60,343 nucleotides of DNA, from the NCBI GenBank assembly GCA_903848655.1, contig CAINGT010000050.1, forward strand, positions 1 to 60,343, read 5' to 3'. Positions 37,461-47,611 of this stretch are shown one piece after another. Numbering within the stretch: the stretch's first letter is position 1; each line of letters opens with the position of its first letter. A program made the translations under genes and the position numbers. The notes under the pieces are model-generated. The model saw only the letters and a program-made list of their open reading frames with translations. It was not told where the DNA came from and made no database searches. The stretch is from an uncultured Sphingomonadales bacterium (GTDB taxonomy: Bacteria > Pseudomonadota > Alphaproteobacteria > Sphingomonadales > Sphingomonadaceae).

Positions 37461-37490
37461 CCCCCGCCCCTGAAGGGGCGGGGGCTTTTC
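37461..37490 (+). terminator. Intrinsic terminator after the DUF815 gene
   Basis: Perfect 10-bp stem, all GC (CCCCCGCCCC 37461-37470 / GGGGCGGGGG 37475-37484), loop TGAA, then CTTTTC. Upstream G-rich tract 37396-37419 can pair with 37447-37470 in a competing longer structure. It lies between the convergent DUF815 and sugar dehydrogenase genes. Confidence 0.75.
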
Positions 37491-37519
37491 GATCCAAGTT
37501 TTCCCGTAATATCTGCGTC

Positions 37520-38983
37520 TTACGGTCTTGGCTTGGTCAGATCGGAATTCTCATCCTTGCGGACGGTGAAATGGATCGGCTTGCTGCCGATTGGCGGCAC
37601 TGGCGTGGTGGCAATCGGCACGATGGCCGGGGCCGGGGCTGCCCCCGGTGCGATCACCCGCCACACCACGCCGCCGACATCATCGCTGACCAGCAAAGCG
37701 CCATCGGGCGCAAATGTCAGCCAAGTCGGGCGACCATGCGCGCGCGAATCGCTGGTCAGAAACCCGGTCAGCACGGGTACCGGCGGCGCGGGCAGGGCAT
37801 TGCCAAGCTGATCAAAACCCACGAACACCACGTCATAGCCCGCCAGCGGACGGCGGTTCCACGATCCATGGCGCGCGACAAAGGCCCCGCTGGCAAAGCG
37901 CGGCCCCAGCCGGTTGCCGCCTTTGGCGAACACCAGCCCCAGCGGCGCGACATGCGCGCCCAGGGCATATTCGGGTTTGCGCACATAGTCGGTCAGATAT
38001 TGCGGGACCGGATCGTTTACCCGCCAATCGGGATTTTTCTTCCAGTACAGCCACGGCCAGCCATAATTTGCGCCCAGCGGCACATTGGTCAGATAATCGG
38101 GCACGAGGTCCGATCCCAGCATGTCGCGTTCGTTGACCACGGTCCACAATTCCCCCGTGCGCGGGTTGAGATCGAGCCCGTTGGGATTGCGCAAGCCGCT
38201 GGCATAGTCGCGCCGCCGCGCCTTGGTAAAATCATATTCGTAGATCGCTGCGCGGCCCTGTTCGCGCGCGATTCCGTCATCGGCGATATTGGTGGCCGAT
38301 CCGACGGTAACATACAACTGCGCACCATCGGCGCTGAGGAACAGATTGCGCGCCCAATGGTTGCCCCCGCCGGGCAAGTCGATCAGCTTGTCCGGCTTGC
38401 CCACCAGACTGGTCTGGCCCGGCTGAAATGGCCACGAAACCACGGCATCGGTGTTGCCAACATAGAGCCGCCCCTTGCGCCAGACCATGCCGAACGGTGA
38501 ATTGAGCGCCGGATTGGTCATCACAAAGCGCTGATCGGCACGGCCCGTCGCATGGCTGTCGCGCAATATGACCAGGCGGTTGGGCGACGGATCGCCCGCC
38601 CCTGCCGCGCGGAACAAGTATTGCGCGATCAACCCGGTCAACCCGCCCGGCCCATGGTCCGGCGGCGCATTGGTCTCGGCCACCAGCACATCGCCATTGG
38701 GCAATGTGGCCAGCGTGCGCGGATGGTTCAAGCCATCGGCAAACCGCGTAACTGCCAGCCCCGCTGCCGGAATCGGGGCCTCCCCCGCCGCCCAGCCCAC
38801 CGGCTTGGCAATGCCGATCGTGGGAAACATCTGCGGGCGCGGCTCGGTCAATTTCGGTTGCGGGCCGGTGGTCTGTTCGAACGGCACTTGCGCGCTATCG
38901 CCCTGCACCAGCCACCACACGCCACCGCCAGCGATCAGCACCACGATGCCCATGGCGATCAGAAATTTCTTGATTTTGCTCAT
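37520..38983 (-). CDS. PQQ-type sorbosone/glucose dehydrogenase family protein, membrane-anchored
   Basis: 487 residues. N-terminal anchor KFLIAMGIVVLIAGGGVWWL (about 6-25), then a six-bladed beta-propeller typical of glucose/sorbosone dehydrogenases: RFADGLNHPRTLATLPNGDVLVAET, DLPGGGNHWARNLFLSADGAQLYVTVGS, YASGLRNPNGLDLNPRTGELWTVVNERD, ARHGSWNRRPLAGYDVVFV and WLTFAPDGALLVSDD. Such enzymes oxidise sugars in the periplasm with PQQ; no PQQ biosynthesis genes are seen here, so the cofactor state is uncertain. ATG 38983 puts the anchor at the very N-terminus; the frame is open to 39019. Confidence 0.87.
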   Translation of the reverse strand: MSKIKKFLIAMGIVVLIAGGGVWWLVQGDSAQVPFEQTTGPQPKLTEPRPQMFPTIGIAKPVGWAAGEAPIPAAGLAVTRFADGLNHPRTLATLPNGDVLVAETNAPPDHGPGGLTGLIAQYLFRAAGAGDPSPNRLVILRDSHATGRADQRFVMTNPALNSPFGMVWRKGRLYVGNTDAVVSWPFQPGQTSLVGKPDKLIDLPGGGNHWARNLFLSADGAQLYVTVGSATNIADDGIAREQGRAAIYEYDFTKARRRDYASGLRNPNGLDLNPRTGELWTVVNERDMLGSDLVPDYLTNVPLGANYGWPWLYWKKNPDWRVNDPVPQYLTDYVRKPEYALGAHVAPLGLVFAKGGNRLGPRFASGAFVARHGSWNRRPLAGYDVVFVGFDQLGNALPAPPVPVLTGFLTSDSRAHGRPTWLTFAPDGALLVSDDVGGVVWRVIAPGAAPAPAIVPIATTPVPPIGSKPIHFTVRKDENSDLTKPRP

Positions 38984-39028
38984 GCCGCCAAATCTACGCG
39001 GCACAGGCCGATCCGGCAATGGCGATGG

Positions 39029-40183
39029 TTACAATTTGCGCCCGATCAGCTCTTTCATGATTTCATTGGTGCCGCCAAAAATACGCGTAACGCGCGCGCC
39101 GCGCCAGGCGCGGGCAATGGGATATTCGTTCATATAACCCGCACCGCCGTGGAGTTGCAGGCATTTGTCGACCACCTCCCACTGCAATTCGGTATGCCAC
39201 AGCTTGGCAGCAGCGCCTTCTTCGGGGGTAAGCCGTTTGTTGAGGTGGCGGGTCAGCGCCCAGTCGAGGTGTGCCCAGCCGACTTGCAGCTTGGTTTTGA
39301 GGTCGGCGAGCGTGAAGCGGGTGTTCTGAAAATCGAGCACGGGCTTGCCGAACGCCTTGCGATCACGCGTAAAGCTGACAGTGTCGTCGAACGCGCGTTG
39401 CGCCGCCGCTTGCGCGCTGATCGCGATCGACAACCGTTCTTGCGGCAGTTCGCTCATCAGATAAACAAAGCCTTGGCCCTCTTCGCCCAGGCAATTGGTG
39501 ATCGGCACGCGCACGTCGTTGAAAAACAGTTCGGACGTATCGGCTTCGTCCTGCCCGATCTTGTCGAGATTGCGCCCGCGTTCAAACCCTTCGCGCTCCG
39601 CCTCGACCAGCACGATCGACACGCCTTTCCACGCCGGAGTGATATCGGGGTCGGTCTTGCAGCAGACGAGAATCAAATCGGCATTCTGACCATTGGTGAT
39701 ATAGGTCTTTGATCCGTTGATGACATAATGGTTGCCATCTTTGCGCGCAGTGGTGCGCATCGCCTGCAAATCGGACCCGGTGCCCGGCTCGGTCATGGCA
39801 ATCGCGGTGACCACTTCACCCGCCACCATCAGCGGCAGCCATTTGCGTTTCTGCTCTTCAGAACCATACGTAATCAGATAGTTGACGACGATGTCCGATT
39901 GCAGCGAGAAACCGGTGGTCACGCGCCCGGTATAAGCGCCTTCTTCATCGACAATGGCATTATAGCCAAAATCGAGCCCCAGCCCGCCATACTGTTCGGG
40001 CACGGTCGGGCAGAGCAGCCCCAGTGCGCCCGCTTTTGGCCAAACCGATTTGGGCACCAACCCGGCTTGCGCCCAGTGTGCGCCGTTGGGTGCGATTTCC
40101 TCGGTCATAAACCGGCGCACGGTATGGCGGAATGCTTCGTGGTCTTCGCCATATGCGCTGCGGGGGATCAGATCGAGCGACAT
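39029..40183 (-). CDS. Acyl-CoA dehydrogenase
   Basis: 384 residues, standard-length flavoprotein of fatty-acid or branched-chain acyl-CoA oxidation. Visible: [38 protein letters not shown] (FAD-binding signature region), [55 protein letters not shown] (catalytic and C-terminal signature). Closest style is long-chain acyl-CoA dehydrogenase. Substrate not assignable. Monocistronic by position: 45 bases upstream of the sugar dehydrogenase start, same strand. Confidence 0.94.
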   Translation of the reverse strand: MSLDLIPRSAYGEDHEAFRHTVRRFMTEEIAPNGAHWAQAGLVPKSVWPKAGALGLLCPTVPEQYGGLGLDFGYNAIVDEEGAYTGRVTTGFSLQSDIVVNYLITYGSEEQKRKWLPLMVAGEVVTAIAMTEPGTGSDLQAMRTTARKDGNHYVINGSKTYITNGQNADLILVCCKTDPDITPAWKGVSIVLVEAEREGFERGRNLDKIGQDEADTSELFFNDVRVPITNCLGEEGQGFVYLMSELPQERLSIAISAQAAAQRAFDDTVSFTRDRKAFGKPVLDFQNTRFTLADLKTKLQVGWAHLDWALTRHLNKRLTPEEGAAAKLWHTELQWEVVDKCLQLHGGAGYMNEYPIARAWRGARVTRIFGGTNEIMKELIGRKL

Positions 40184-40289
40184 CGGTTCATGCCTTTTGT
40201 GCCGGGGGATTGCCCCGCACCTAAGCCGAAGCGCGCGGCGGGGTCAAATCAAATTAACCGACCGCTTAAACGCTTCCCACGCGCCTGTG

Positions 40290-41264
40290 TCAAATCGCCC
40301 CGCCGGTCAGGCGCTGGCAGATCAGATCAAGCTGATCGAGCGTCTTGTAGCGAATCGTCACTCCGCCGCTGCGCGGATCGCTGTCGGCGCGGATCGTCAC
40401 TTTGAGCCCGAGAAATTCTTCGAGATGCGCTTGCACCGCTGCAATATCAGCCGCTTGCGCGGAATCGCGGCCAGTGCGGGCATGGCGCGGGCCGCTGCTT
40501 TCGGGGCGGGTAAGCCGTTTGGCAAGTTTTTCGGTTTCGCGCACCGACAGACCGCGCGACACCACATCGTGCGCGGCTGCAGTCGGATCGGGCACGGTCG
40601 CCAGCGCGCGCGCATGGCCCATCGACAATTCATTACGCTCGATCAACCCGAGCACGGCTTCGGGCAGGCCGAGCAAGCGCATGATATTGGCGACGTGGCT
40701 GCGCGATTTGTCGACAAAGTTGGCGATGTCTTGCTGGGTCAACCCATCGCGCTCGGACAGTTTTTGATAAGCGCGCGCTTCTTCAACCGGGTTGAGGTCT
40801 TCGCGTTGCAGGTTTTCGATCAGCGCTAGCGCCGTAACCTCGCTGTCGGACAATTCGCGGACAATCGCCGGGATATCGTGCACGCGCGCGCGCTGTGCGG
40901 CGCGCCAGCGACGCTCGCCCGCCACCAATTGATAACGCCCGCCACCCGACGGGCGCACGATCACGGGCTGAATCACCCCGCGCGCGGCAATCGATGCGGC
41001 GAGTTCGTTCAGCGCGGCTTCGTCAAAGTGGCGGCGGGGTTGATCTGGGTGCGGATCAATCTGCGATACGGGCAAGACCATCAACCCGCTAGCGCCTGCG
41101 CCGACGATCAGCGCGGCCTCTGCCGCATCGGTACCGGCAGGAATTGCTGCTTCGCGCCGCGTTTCGCCCAGCAATGCGCCCAATCCGCGTCCCAGCGCCG
41201 CACGCTTTGGCAGCGTCGGTTTGCTGGCGACCGGTGCGCCAGTCGAGGCCGAATCACTGCTCAT
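40290..41264 (-). CDS. parB: Chromosome partitioning protein ParB
   Basis: 324 residues. CTP-dependent DNA clamp that loads at parS and organises the origin region. Features: N-terminal LGRGLGALLGE (ParA-stimulating region), box I/II around QPRRHFDEAALNELAASIAARGVIQPVIVR and ALIENLQREDLNPVEEARAY (CTP binding), helix-turn-helix GLTQQDIANFVDKSRSHVANIMRLLGLP, C-terminal dimerisation segment. AAGGA before ATG 41264; the start overlaps the parA stop by four bases. Perfect parS sites lie at 42119 and 44586. Confidence 0.97.
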   Translation of the reverse strand: MSSDSASTGAPVASKPTLPKRAALGRGLGALLGETRREAAIPAGTDAAEAALIVGAGASGLMVLPVSQIDPHPDQPRRHFDEAALNELAASIAARGVIQPVIVRPSGGGRYQLVAGERRWRAAQRARVHDIPAIVRELSDSEVTALALIENLQREDLNPVEEARAYQKLSERDGLTQQDIANFVDKSRSHVANIMRLLGLPEAVLGLIERNELSMGHARALATVPDPTAAAHDVVSRGLSVRETEKLAKRLTRPESSGPRHARTGRDSAQAADIAAVQAHLEEFLGLKVTIRADSDPRSGGVTIRYKTLDQLDLICQRLTGGAI

Positions 41265-42037
41265 GCGGCTTTCCTTTGTTGGGGCAGCCGGGCGATGATT
41301 TCGCGCGCCAGCTTGATATAGGCTTGCGATCCGGCGCAGGCATGGTCGTAAATCAGCGCGGGTAGCCCGTGGCTCGGCGCTTCCGACAGGCGAACATTGC
41401 GCGGAATGACCGCTTCGAACACGAGATCGTGCAGGCACGACCGCACGTCATCAGCAACCTGATCGGTCAGCCGGTTGCGCTTGTCATACATTGTCAGTAC
41501 CACGCCCAGAATGCCAAGGTCCGCGTTGAACCGTTCCTGCACGCGCTCGACCGTGCGCAACAATTGGCTCAACCCTTCGAGCGCGAAAAATTCGCATTGC
41601 AACGGCACCAGCAAGGTATCAGCCGCCGTCAGCGCATTGAGTGTCAGCAATCCCAGCGACGGGGGGCAATCGATCAGGCAGATATCATGCGCGCGGTGAT
41701 GCGCCAGCGCAGACCGCAAGCGCTCGGTGCGGTTTTCGACGCTGACCAGTTCGACTTCGGCCCCCGACAGATCGACCGTGGCGGGAACCAGATCGAGCCC
41801 AGGTATCCGCGTGGGAACGAAGCATTCGGCCACCGGGGTCTGGTCGATCAGCAGATCATAGCTTGATCGCACCCGGTCAGCCGCGCCAACGCCGATCCCG
41901 GTCGAGGCATTGCCTTGCGGATCGCAGTCGATCAGCAGCACTTTCCAGCCGGTTGCGGCCAGCGCAGTAGCAACATTGATCGCGGTGGTGGTCTTGCCGA
42001 CCCCGCCCTTCTGGTTGGCAATCGCAATCGTAATCAT
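41261..42037 (-). CDS. parA: Chromosome partitioning ATPase ParA
   Basis: 258 residues with the deviant Walker A KGGVGKTT at residues 10-17, VLLIDCDPQGNAST, and CLIDCPPSLGLLT. Binds DNA non-specifically as an ATP dimer and moves ParB-parS complexes. Four-base overlaps with rsmG upstream and parB downstream put it in the mnmG-rsmG-parA-parB operon found next to many bacterial origins. Confidence 0.97.
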   Translation of the reverse strand: MITIAIANQKGGVGKTTTAINVATALAATGWKVLLIDCDPQGNASTGIGVGAADRVRSSYDLLIDQTPVAECFVPTRIPGLDLVPATVDLSGAEVELVSVENRTERLRSALAHHRAHDICLIDCPPSLGLLTLNALTAADTLLVPLQCEFFALEGLSQLLRTVERVQERFNADLGILGVVLTMYDKRNRLTDQVADDVRSCLHDLVFEAVIPRNVRLSEAPSHGLPALIYDHACAGSQAYIKLAREIIARLPQQRKAA

Positions 42038-42690
42038 CGGTGCGCGCCTTTGCTGTTGTCGATAGGTCCGCCAAGCACGTGCCCGATCAGCACTCCAGCC
42101 GCCGAATCGGTCAGCGATTGTTCCACGTGGAACACGGTGCGCCAGCTTTCGCCAAGCGCCGACAGTTCATGCCGGGCCTTTGCCCCTTTCGGCAAGAGCC
42201 AAACTGTTTGCGGTGTGGAAAATCGCGATGCCAGCGTCAGCAACCGGTCGAGTGGCGCGAATGCGCGTGCTGAAATCACCGCATATGTCTGATCCGGCAT
42301 GTCTTCGACTCGCGAATGGATAATGCGCACCCACGGCAGCGCCAAAGCAGCAGCGGCGCGTTCCAACCATTCACACCGCAGGCGGCGCGAATCGACCAGC
42401 ACCACGGGGCGGTCGGTTTGCAAGGCAGCAATCACCAGTCCCGGAAAGCCTGCACCCGTGCCGAGGTCAAGCCACGCCCCTGTCGCTCGTGAAGCACCGA
42501 GCAATTGCGCACTGTCAGCGATGTGCCGCTGCCAGACCTGATCGAGGCTGACCCGCGAGACAAGATTCTGGTGCTGGTTTTCCGCACGCAGCAGGGCAAC
42601 CAGATGCTCAAGCCGGGCAATCGCGGCGGCGTCGAAACGCTCTGCCAACCAGACTCGCGCCGACACCTCATCGAAGAGCGCCGGGGTCAT
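42034..42690 (-). CDS. rsmG: 16S rRNA (guanine-527-N7)-methyltransferase
   Basis: 218 residues, SAM-dependent methyltransferase fold: [17 protein letters not shown] is motif I, followed by [17 protein letters not shown] and [14 protein letters not shown]. Methylates N7 of G527 in 16S rRNA. Overlaps mnmG (upstream) and parA (downstream) by four bases each. Its coding sequence contains a perfect parS palindrome at 42119-42134. Confidence 0.96.
   Translation of the reverse strand: MTPALFDEVSARVWLAERFDAAAIARLEHLVALLRAENQHQNLVSRVSLDQVWQRHIADSAQLLGASRATGAWLDLGTGAGFPGLVIAALQTDRPVVLVDSRRLRCEWLERAAAALALPWVRIIHSRVEDMPDQTYAVISARAFAPLDRLLTLASRFSTPQTVWLLPKGAKARHELSALGESWRTVFHVEQSLTDSAAGVLIGHVLGGPIDNSKGAHR
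42119..42134. other. parS: parS site inside rsmG
   Basis: Perfect 16-bp palindrome TGTTCCACGTGGAACA, matching the bacterial parS consensus TGTTNCACGTGNAACA at every fixed base. It lies 82 bases beyond the parA start, within the rsmG coding region. Confidence 0.93.
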
Positions 42691-44531
42691 GCTGCGCGCC
42701 GCCGCGCGTGCACCAGCAGGCTGGCCAGCGCGGCGGGTGTGATCCCGGCAATCCGCCCGGCGGCCGCAAGCGTTTGGGGTTGCGCCGCGCTCAGCCGTTC
42801 GACCATTTCGCGCGACAACCCCGGTACATCGGCAAACGGAAAACCATCGCCCAGCGTGACCGCATCGCTGGCGCGCAAGTCCCGCAGTTCTGCGTCCTGC
42901 CGCTGCACATAGGGCGCATAGACCGCGTCTTCGACGATCTCGTCGGCCAAGGCAGCGTCAATGCTCTCAGTGTGCAACCAAGGTGCCAGATCGTCGAACG
43001 TAACCTCGGGAAAGCGCAGCCATTCGCGCAGACTGCGACGGGTTCCGTCGGGTCGGACATCCAGCCCATTCTGCGCAAGATCATTGGCACTCACCGCCGC
43101 TTCGAGCGCATCGTCGATCCGCGCGCGGTCTGCGCTTCGGCGCGAAAACCATTTGCGCCGCTCGTCCCCAACGCAGCCGACAGCGAGCGCGAGCGGGGTA
43201 AGCCGGGTATCGGCATTGTTTGCGCGCAAGCGGAGTCGGTATTCGGCGCGCGCGGTCAGCATCCGATAAGGCTCACTGACCCCATGCAGTGTGAGATCGT
43301 CGATCATCACCGCGATATAGCTGTTGGCGCGATCAAGCGGGGCCGGTGCGCGACCCAGCACGCCAGCCGCCGCATTCATCCCGGCAACGAGTCCTTGTGC
43401 GGCCGCTTCTTCATAGCCGGTGGTGCCATTGATCTGGCCCGCGCAATAGAGCCCGGAGATCGCGCGCAGTTCGAGGCTGGGCCGCAAGGCGCGCGGATCG
43501 ATATGGTCATATTCGACCGCATAGCCGGGAATAGTCACGACCACATGTTCCAGCCCGGCGATGCTGCGCATCATCGCAATCTGGACATCGGTGGGCAGCG
43601 ACGTGGAAACTCCGTTGGGATAAATCGCGGTATCGTTGAGACCTTCGGGTTCCAGAAAAATCTGGTGCCCATCGCGGTCGCCAAAGCGGTGAATCTTGTC
43701 CTCAATCGAGGGGCAGTAGCGGGGGCCTTGCGCATCAATCGCCCCGCTGAACAGCGGCGAGCGATCCAGCCCGGCGCGGATAATATCATGCGTGCGTGCA
43801 TTGGTGCGCGCAATCGCGCAGAACAGTTGCGGCAATAGCCTGCCGGGGCCGAGCGATGACATCGTCCATGTGTCATCGTCGCTGGGCTGTTCGGGCAACT
43901 GTGCCCAATTGATCGTGCGCCCGTCAAGCCGGGGCGGCGTGCCGGTTTTGAGCCGTGCCATCGGCAAGTCGGCGTCGCGCAACTGCTGCGCCAGCCGCGA
44001 TGCCGCCGCTTCACCGATCCGGCCACCCTCCATCCGCTCTTCACCGCGAAACAGCCGCCCACCAAGGAACGTACCGGTAGCGACCACGACTGCCGGTGCG
44101 GCAAGGATGCTGCCATCACCGAGCACAATTCCCGCCGCGCGCCCGCCGGACAGATGCAACGCGATTGCCTCACCGGCCACCACGGTCAATCCGCGCTGCG
44201 CCGCGAGCGCGGCTTGCACGGCGGCGCGGAACCGCTGGCGATCCGCCTGGATGCGTGGGCCTTGCACCGCGCTGCCCTTCGACCGGTTGAGCATCCGGTA
44301 ATGGATCGCGCCAGCATCGGCGGCCCGCGCAATGATTCCATCAAAGGCATCGACTTCGCGTACCAGATGGCCTTTGCCCAACCCGCCAATCGCCGGGTTG
44401 CAGCTCATCGCGCCGATCATGGCGGGATCGAACGATACCAGCGCGGTGCGCGCGCCCATGCGCGCGGCGACTGCCGCCGCCTCGACTCCGGCGTGCCCGC
44501 CGCCCACCACGATTACGTCAAACGCTGCCAT
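42687..44531 (-). CDS. mnmG: tRNA uridine-5-carboxymethylaminomethyl modification enzyme MnmG
   Basis: 614 residues, FAD enzyme that with MnmE installs cmnm5 at U34 of several tRNAs. N-terminal dinucleotide-binding loop [67 protein letters not shown] and ERRKWFSRR all match. Its partner mnmE is 85 bases upstream on the same strand, with a parS site in the gap. Confidence 0.97.
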   Translation of the reverse strand: MAAFDVIVVGGGHAGVEAAAVAARMGARTALVSFDPAMIGAMSCNPAIGGLGKGHLVREVDAFDGIIARAADAGAIHYRMLNRSKGSAVQGPRIQADRQRFRAAVQAALAAQRGLTVVAGEAIALHLSGGRAAGIVLGDGSILAAPAVVVATGTFLGGRLFRGEERMEGGRIGEAAASRLAQQLRDADLPMARLKTGTPPRLDGRTINWAQLPEQPSDDDTWTMSSLGPGRLLPQLFCAIARTNARTHDIIRAGLDRSPLFSGAIDAQGPRYCPSIEDKIHRFGDRDGHQIFLEPEGLNDTAIYPNGVSTSLPTDVQIAMMRSIAGLEHVVVTIPGYAVEYDHIDPRALRPSLELRAISGLYCAGQINGTTGYEEAAAQGLVAGMNAAAGVLGRAPAPLDRANSYIAVMIDDLTLHGVSEPYRMLTARAEYRLRLRANNADTRLTPLALAVGCVGDERRKWFSRRSADRARIDDALEAAVSANDLAQNGLDVRPDGTRRSLREWLRFPEVTFDDLAPWLHTESIDAALADEIVEDAVYAPYVQRQDAELRDLRASDAVTLGDGFPFADVPGLSREMVERLSAAQPQTLAAAGRIAGITPAALASLLVHARRRAA

Positions 44532-44585
44532 GCGCGCAGCGGTTAACCGATTCGCCCGATCAGGTCAAAGCCGCACGCCCGCGAT

Positions 44586-44601
44586 TGTTCCACGTGGAAC
44601 A
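44586..44601. other. parS: parS site between mnmE and mnmG
   Basis: Second perfect TGTTCCACGTGGAACA palindrome, identical to the one at 42119. It lies in the short gap between the mnmE stop and the mnmG start, so it may also sit in the mnmG leader. About 5 kb from the predicted oriC. Confidence 0.95.
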
Positions 44602-44616
44602 TTGGTGGCAGCATGA

Positions 44617-45918
44617 TTACTTGCCGATGCAGAATCGCCCGAACAGCGCATCGAGCATCGCTTCGGTGTCGGTACTGCCGACCAACCGGTCAAGCCCGCG
44701 CCGCGCGAGCCGCAAGCCCTCGCCCACCAGCAAGGGGTCGCGTTCGCCACTTGCCGCAACGAGCGCATCACGCGTCGATTCCAGACATTCCGCCTGTCGC
44801 CGATTAAGCGCGGCCATTCCGGGGGACGGCAAGGCGGCACGCGCGGTTGCAATCAAGGCATGGCGCAATGCATCAATTCCTTCCCCGGTCACAGCAGACA
44901 GCCGCATACTGCCCGGTGCTTTCGCGCTCCACCCACTACGGTCGCATTGCGCGGCGATTTCCCAAAGCTGGCGACAGCGCGGCCCCTGACCTTCAGGCCC
45001 CAGCCACAACACCAGATCGGCAGATTGCGCTTCAACACGGGCGCGAGCAATGCCGATTGCTTCAACGTCTCCGGCTCCATCATCGCGTAAGCCAGCCGTA
45101 TCAATGAAGCTGAACGGAACGCCCTGCAACGCCACCGCCGATACCAGCACATCGCGCGTCGTGCCAGGCTCAGAGGCGGTAATCGCCGCGTCGTGTTCTA
45201 CCAGCGCATTGAACAACGTGGATTTTCCGGCGTTGGGTGGCCCCGCCAGCACGACGCGAAAACCCTCACGCAGCGGTTCAGCGCGTGGCCGGTCAAGCCA
45301 TTGTCCCAATTCGCCAGCCAAAGCACGACAGCCAGCGCTCAGCGCAGCCGCCGCGCCATGGTCGTCATCGCTCACATCACCTTCGTCGGCAAAATCAAGG
45401 GTCGCTTCACACGCCGCTGACAGGCCGAGCAAGCGCACCCTCCAATCGTGACACGCACGCGACAATTGTCCCCCGGCTATCGCTTGCGCGCTGCGGCGCT
45501 GCAATTCGGTTTCCGCCGCCAGCACATCGGCCAGCCCTTCGACTTGCGCGAGATCGAGCCGACCATGGGCAAACGCCCGCCGCGTAAATTCCCCCGGCTC
45601 CGCCTTGCGCAGCCCCAACCCGACGAGCGCGGATTCGACCGCGCGTGCAACCGCGCGCCCACCATGCAGATGCAATTCGCCGCAATCTTCCCCCGTCGCG
45701 CTGTGCGGCGCGGGAAACCACAGCACCAGCGCGCGATCAAGCTCGCCCGCATCGCGCGAATCGACCAACCGCCGCAAACTCGCGCGGCGTGGCACTGGTA
45801 ACGCACCTGCCAGCGCTGACAGTGCCAGTGCTGTGTGGGAACCGCTGATCCGGATGACACCCACCGCAGCGGGCAAGGCACCCGAACTCAGCGCAAAGAT
45901 CGTGTCATCCGCCGCCAC
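44617..45918 (-). CDS. mnmE: tRNA modification GTPase MnmE
   Basis: 433 residues, partner of MnmG. N-terminal tetrahydrofolate-binding domain (DDTIFALSSGALPAAVGVIRISG), a G domain inside a helical region (VVLAGPPNAGKSTLFNAL, EPGTTRDV, FIDTAGLRDD), and the C-terminal signature FCIGK with its functional Cys. GTG at 45918 gives the standard N-terminus; this start overlaps the upstream DUF6489 gene by 14 bases in another frame. The frame extends to 45954 but without homology. Confidence 0.94.
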   Translation of the reverse strand: MAADDTIFALSSGALPAAVGVIRISGSHTALALSALAGALPVPRRASLRRLVDSRDAGELDRALVLWFPAPHSATGEDCGELHLHGGRAVARAVESALVGLGLRKAEPGEFTRRAFAHGRLDLAQVEGLADVLAAETELQRRSAQAIAGGQLSRACHDWRVRLLGLSAACEATLDFADEGDVSDDDHGAAAALSAGCRALAGELGQWLDRPRAEPLREGFRVVLAGPPNAGKSTLFNALVEHDAAITASEPGTTRDVLVSAVALQGVPFSFIDTAGLRDDGAGDVEAIGIARARVEAQSADLVLWLGPEGQGPRCRQLWEIAAQCDRSGWSAKAPGSMRLSAVTGEGIDALRHALIATARAALPSPGMAALNRRQAECLESTRDALVAASGERDPLLVGEGLRLARRGLDRLVGSTDTEAMLDALFGRFCIGK

Positions 45919-46174
45919 TTTTCGGCCCAGCCTTGAACCCGGCCATGGCCGCACCTGCGCCGTGTTCGAACAAGTTTTGAAACAGCTTCAACCCCGCTTC
46001 GCCCATCGGGGCCAGTTGGCGCACATAGCTGTTCAACTGATCGAGCGAGGCTTCGCCCTTCATCGCTTTGATGACTGCTTCGACATAAGCTTCGTTCGCT
46101 TTGCCGACATCGGGCAGGCCAAGAAACCGGCGGGCTTCTTCGGGTGTGCAGTCGATTTCGAAGTTTACTTTCAT
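45905..46174 (-). CDS. DUF6489 family small protein
   Basis: 89 residues: MKVNFEIDCTPEEARRFLGL and FQNLFEHGAGAAMAGFK, ending KSGGG. Recalled as DUF6489, a family common in sphingomonads between rho and mnmE; function unknown. No signal peptide or membrane segment. Overlaps the chosen mnmE start by 14 bases, so the two are probably translationally coupled. Confidence 0.8.
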   Translation of the reverse strand: MKVNFEIDCTPEEARRFLGLPDVGKANEAYVEAVIKAMKGEASLDQLNSYVRQLAPMGEAGLKLFQNLFEHGAGAAMAGFKAGPKSGGG

Positions 46175-46204
46175 CGCCCGATCCTCTCCCGTGCTCAGCC
46201 GACT

Positions 46205-47464
46205 TTATTGGTTCATTGTTGCAAAGAAATCTTCGTTGGTCTTGGAATCTTTCATCTTGTCGAGCAGGAATTCCATTGCATCGACAGTGCCCATCTGCAT
46301 CAGGATGCGGCGCAGCACCCACATTTTCGACAGTTGATCGCGCGGAACCAGCAGTTCTTCTTTGCGCGTTCCACTCTTTCCCACGTCGAGCGCAGGGAAA
46401 ATGCGCTTGTCCGACACTTTGCGGTCGAGCACGATTTCCGAGTTGCCGGTGCCCTTGAATTCTTCAAAGATCACTTCATCCATGCGGCTGCCGGTGTCGA
46501 TCAGCGCGGTGGCGATGATCGACAGCGATCCGCCTTCTTCGATATTGCGCGCCGCACCGAAAAAGCGTTTGGGCCGTTGCAACGCATTGGCATCGACCCC
46601 GCCGGTCAGGACTTTGCCCGAACTTGGCACAACGGTGTTGTACGCGCGGCCAAGCCGCGTGATCGAATCGAGCAGAATCACCACGTCGCGTTTGTGCTCG
46701 ACCAGCCGTTTGGCTTTTTCGATCACCATTTCAGCCACTTGCACGTGGCGTGTGGCGGGCTCGTCAAATGTTGACGAAATCACTTCGCCTTTGACCGAAC
46801 GCTGCATGTCGGTGACTTCTTCGGGCCGTTCGTCGATCAGCAGCACGATCAGAAACACTTCGGGATGGTTGTCGGTGATCGCTTTGGCCATGTTTTGCAG
46901 CAGCACGGTCTTGCCGGTGCGCGGCGGGGCGACGATCAGCGCGCGTTGGCCTTTGCCTTGCGGGCTGACCAGATCGATCACCCGCGCCGACTTGTCCTTG
47001 ACCGTCGGATCGAGTGTGTCGAGCCGCAGGCGCTGGTTGGGGTAAAGTGGGGTCAGGTTGTCAAAGTTGACGCGGTGACGCACCGCATCGGGATCGTCAA
47101 AATTCACTTTGATCAGCCGGGTAATGGCAAAATAGCGCTCACCATCTTTGGGTGCGCGGATTTCGCCTTCGACCGTATCGCCGGTGCGCAAGCCCCATTT
47201 GCGGACCTGATTGGGCGAAACATAGATGTCATCGGGCCCAGCCAGATAGTTCGCTTCGGGGCTGCGCAGAAATCCAAAGCCGTCGGTCAGGACTTCGATC
47301 GTGCCCAGACCCATGATTTCTTCGCCGTCTTCGGCCATTTCCTTCAGGATGGCGAACATCAGATCCTGCCGCCGCATCGTGCTCGCGCCTTCGACGCCCA
47401 GCTCCTCGGCCATCGCAACCAGCTCTGCCGGGGTATTTTTCTTCAAATCTTTCAAATGCATCAT
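46205..47464 (-). CDS. rho: Transcription termination factor Rho
   Basis: 419 residues, hexameric RNA helicase. N-terminal helical Rho domain ([20 protein letters not shown]), OSB-fold RNA-binding domain ([35 protein letters not shown]), and the ATPase core with Walker [20 protein letters not shown] and a late [17 protein letters not shown]. Two adjacent ATGs at 47464 and 47461; GGA is about 8-11 bases upstream. The 147-bp gap to hemJ is the probable leader; Rho is often autoregulated there, but I see no attenuator hairpin I can defend. Confidence 0.97.
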   Translation of the reverse strand: MMHLKDLKKNTPAELVAMAEELGVEGASTMRRQDLMFAILKEMAEDGEEIMGLGTIEVLTDGFGFLRSPEANYLAGPDDIYVSPNQVRKWGLRTGDTVEGEIRAPKDGERYFAITRLIKVNFDDPDAVRHRVNFDNLTPLYPNQRLRLDTLDPTVKDKSARVIDLVSPQGKGQRALIVAPPRTGKTVLLQNMAKAITDNHPEVFLIVLLIDERPEEVTDMQRSVKGEVISSTFDEPATRHVQVAEMVIEKAKRLVEHKRDVVILLDSITRLGRAYNTVVPSSGKVLTGGVDANALQRPKRFFGAARNIEEGGSLSIIATALIDTGSRMDEVIFEEFKGTGNSEIVLDRKVSDKRIFPALDVGKSGTRKEELLVPRDQLSKMWVLRRILMQMGTVDAMEFLLDKMKDSKTNEDFFATMNQ

Positions 47465-47611
47465 TCATGTCCAACAAGGGATGTGGCAGGCCGGACGGTC
47501 ACAGGGCTTGGGGAAAGCAGACCATTGGCGGGAACAGAGACCGCCGGGGATATCCGGAACTTGCTGATCCTGCATACGCGCGCCGACCCCGCGCGTCAAT
47601 CAGGCGTCAGG

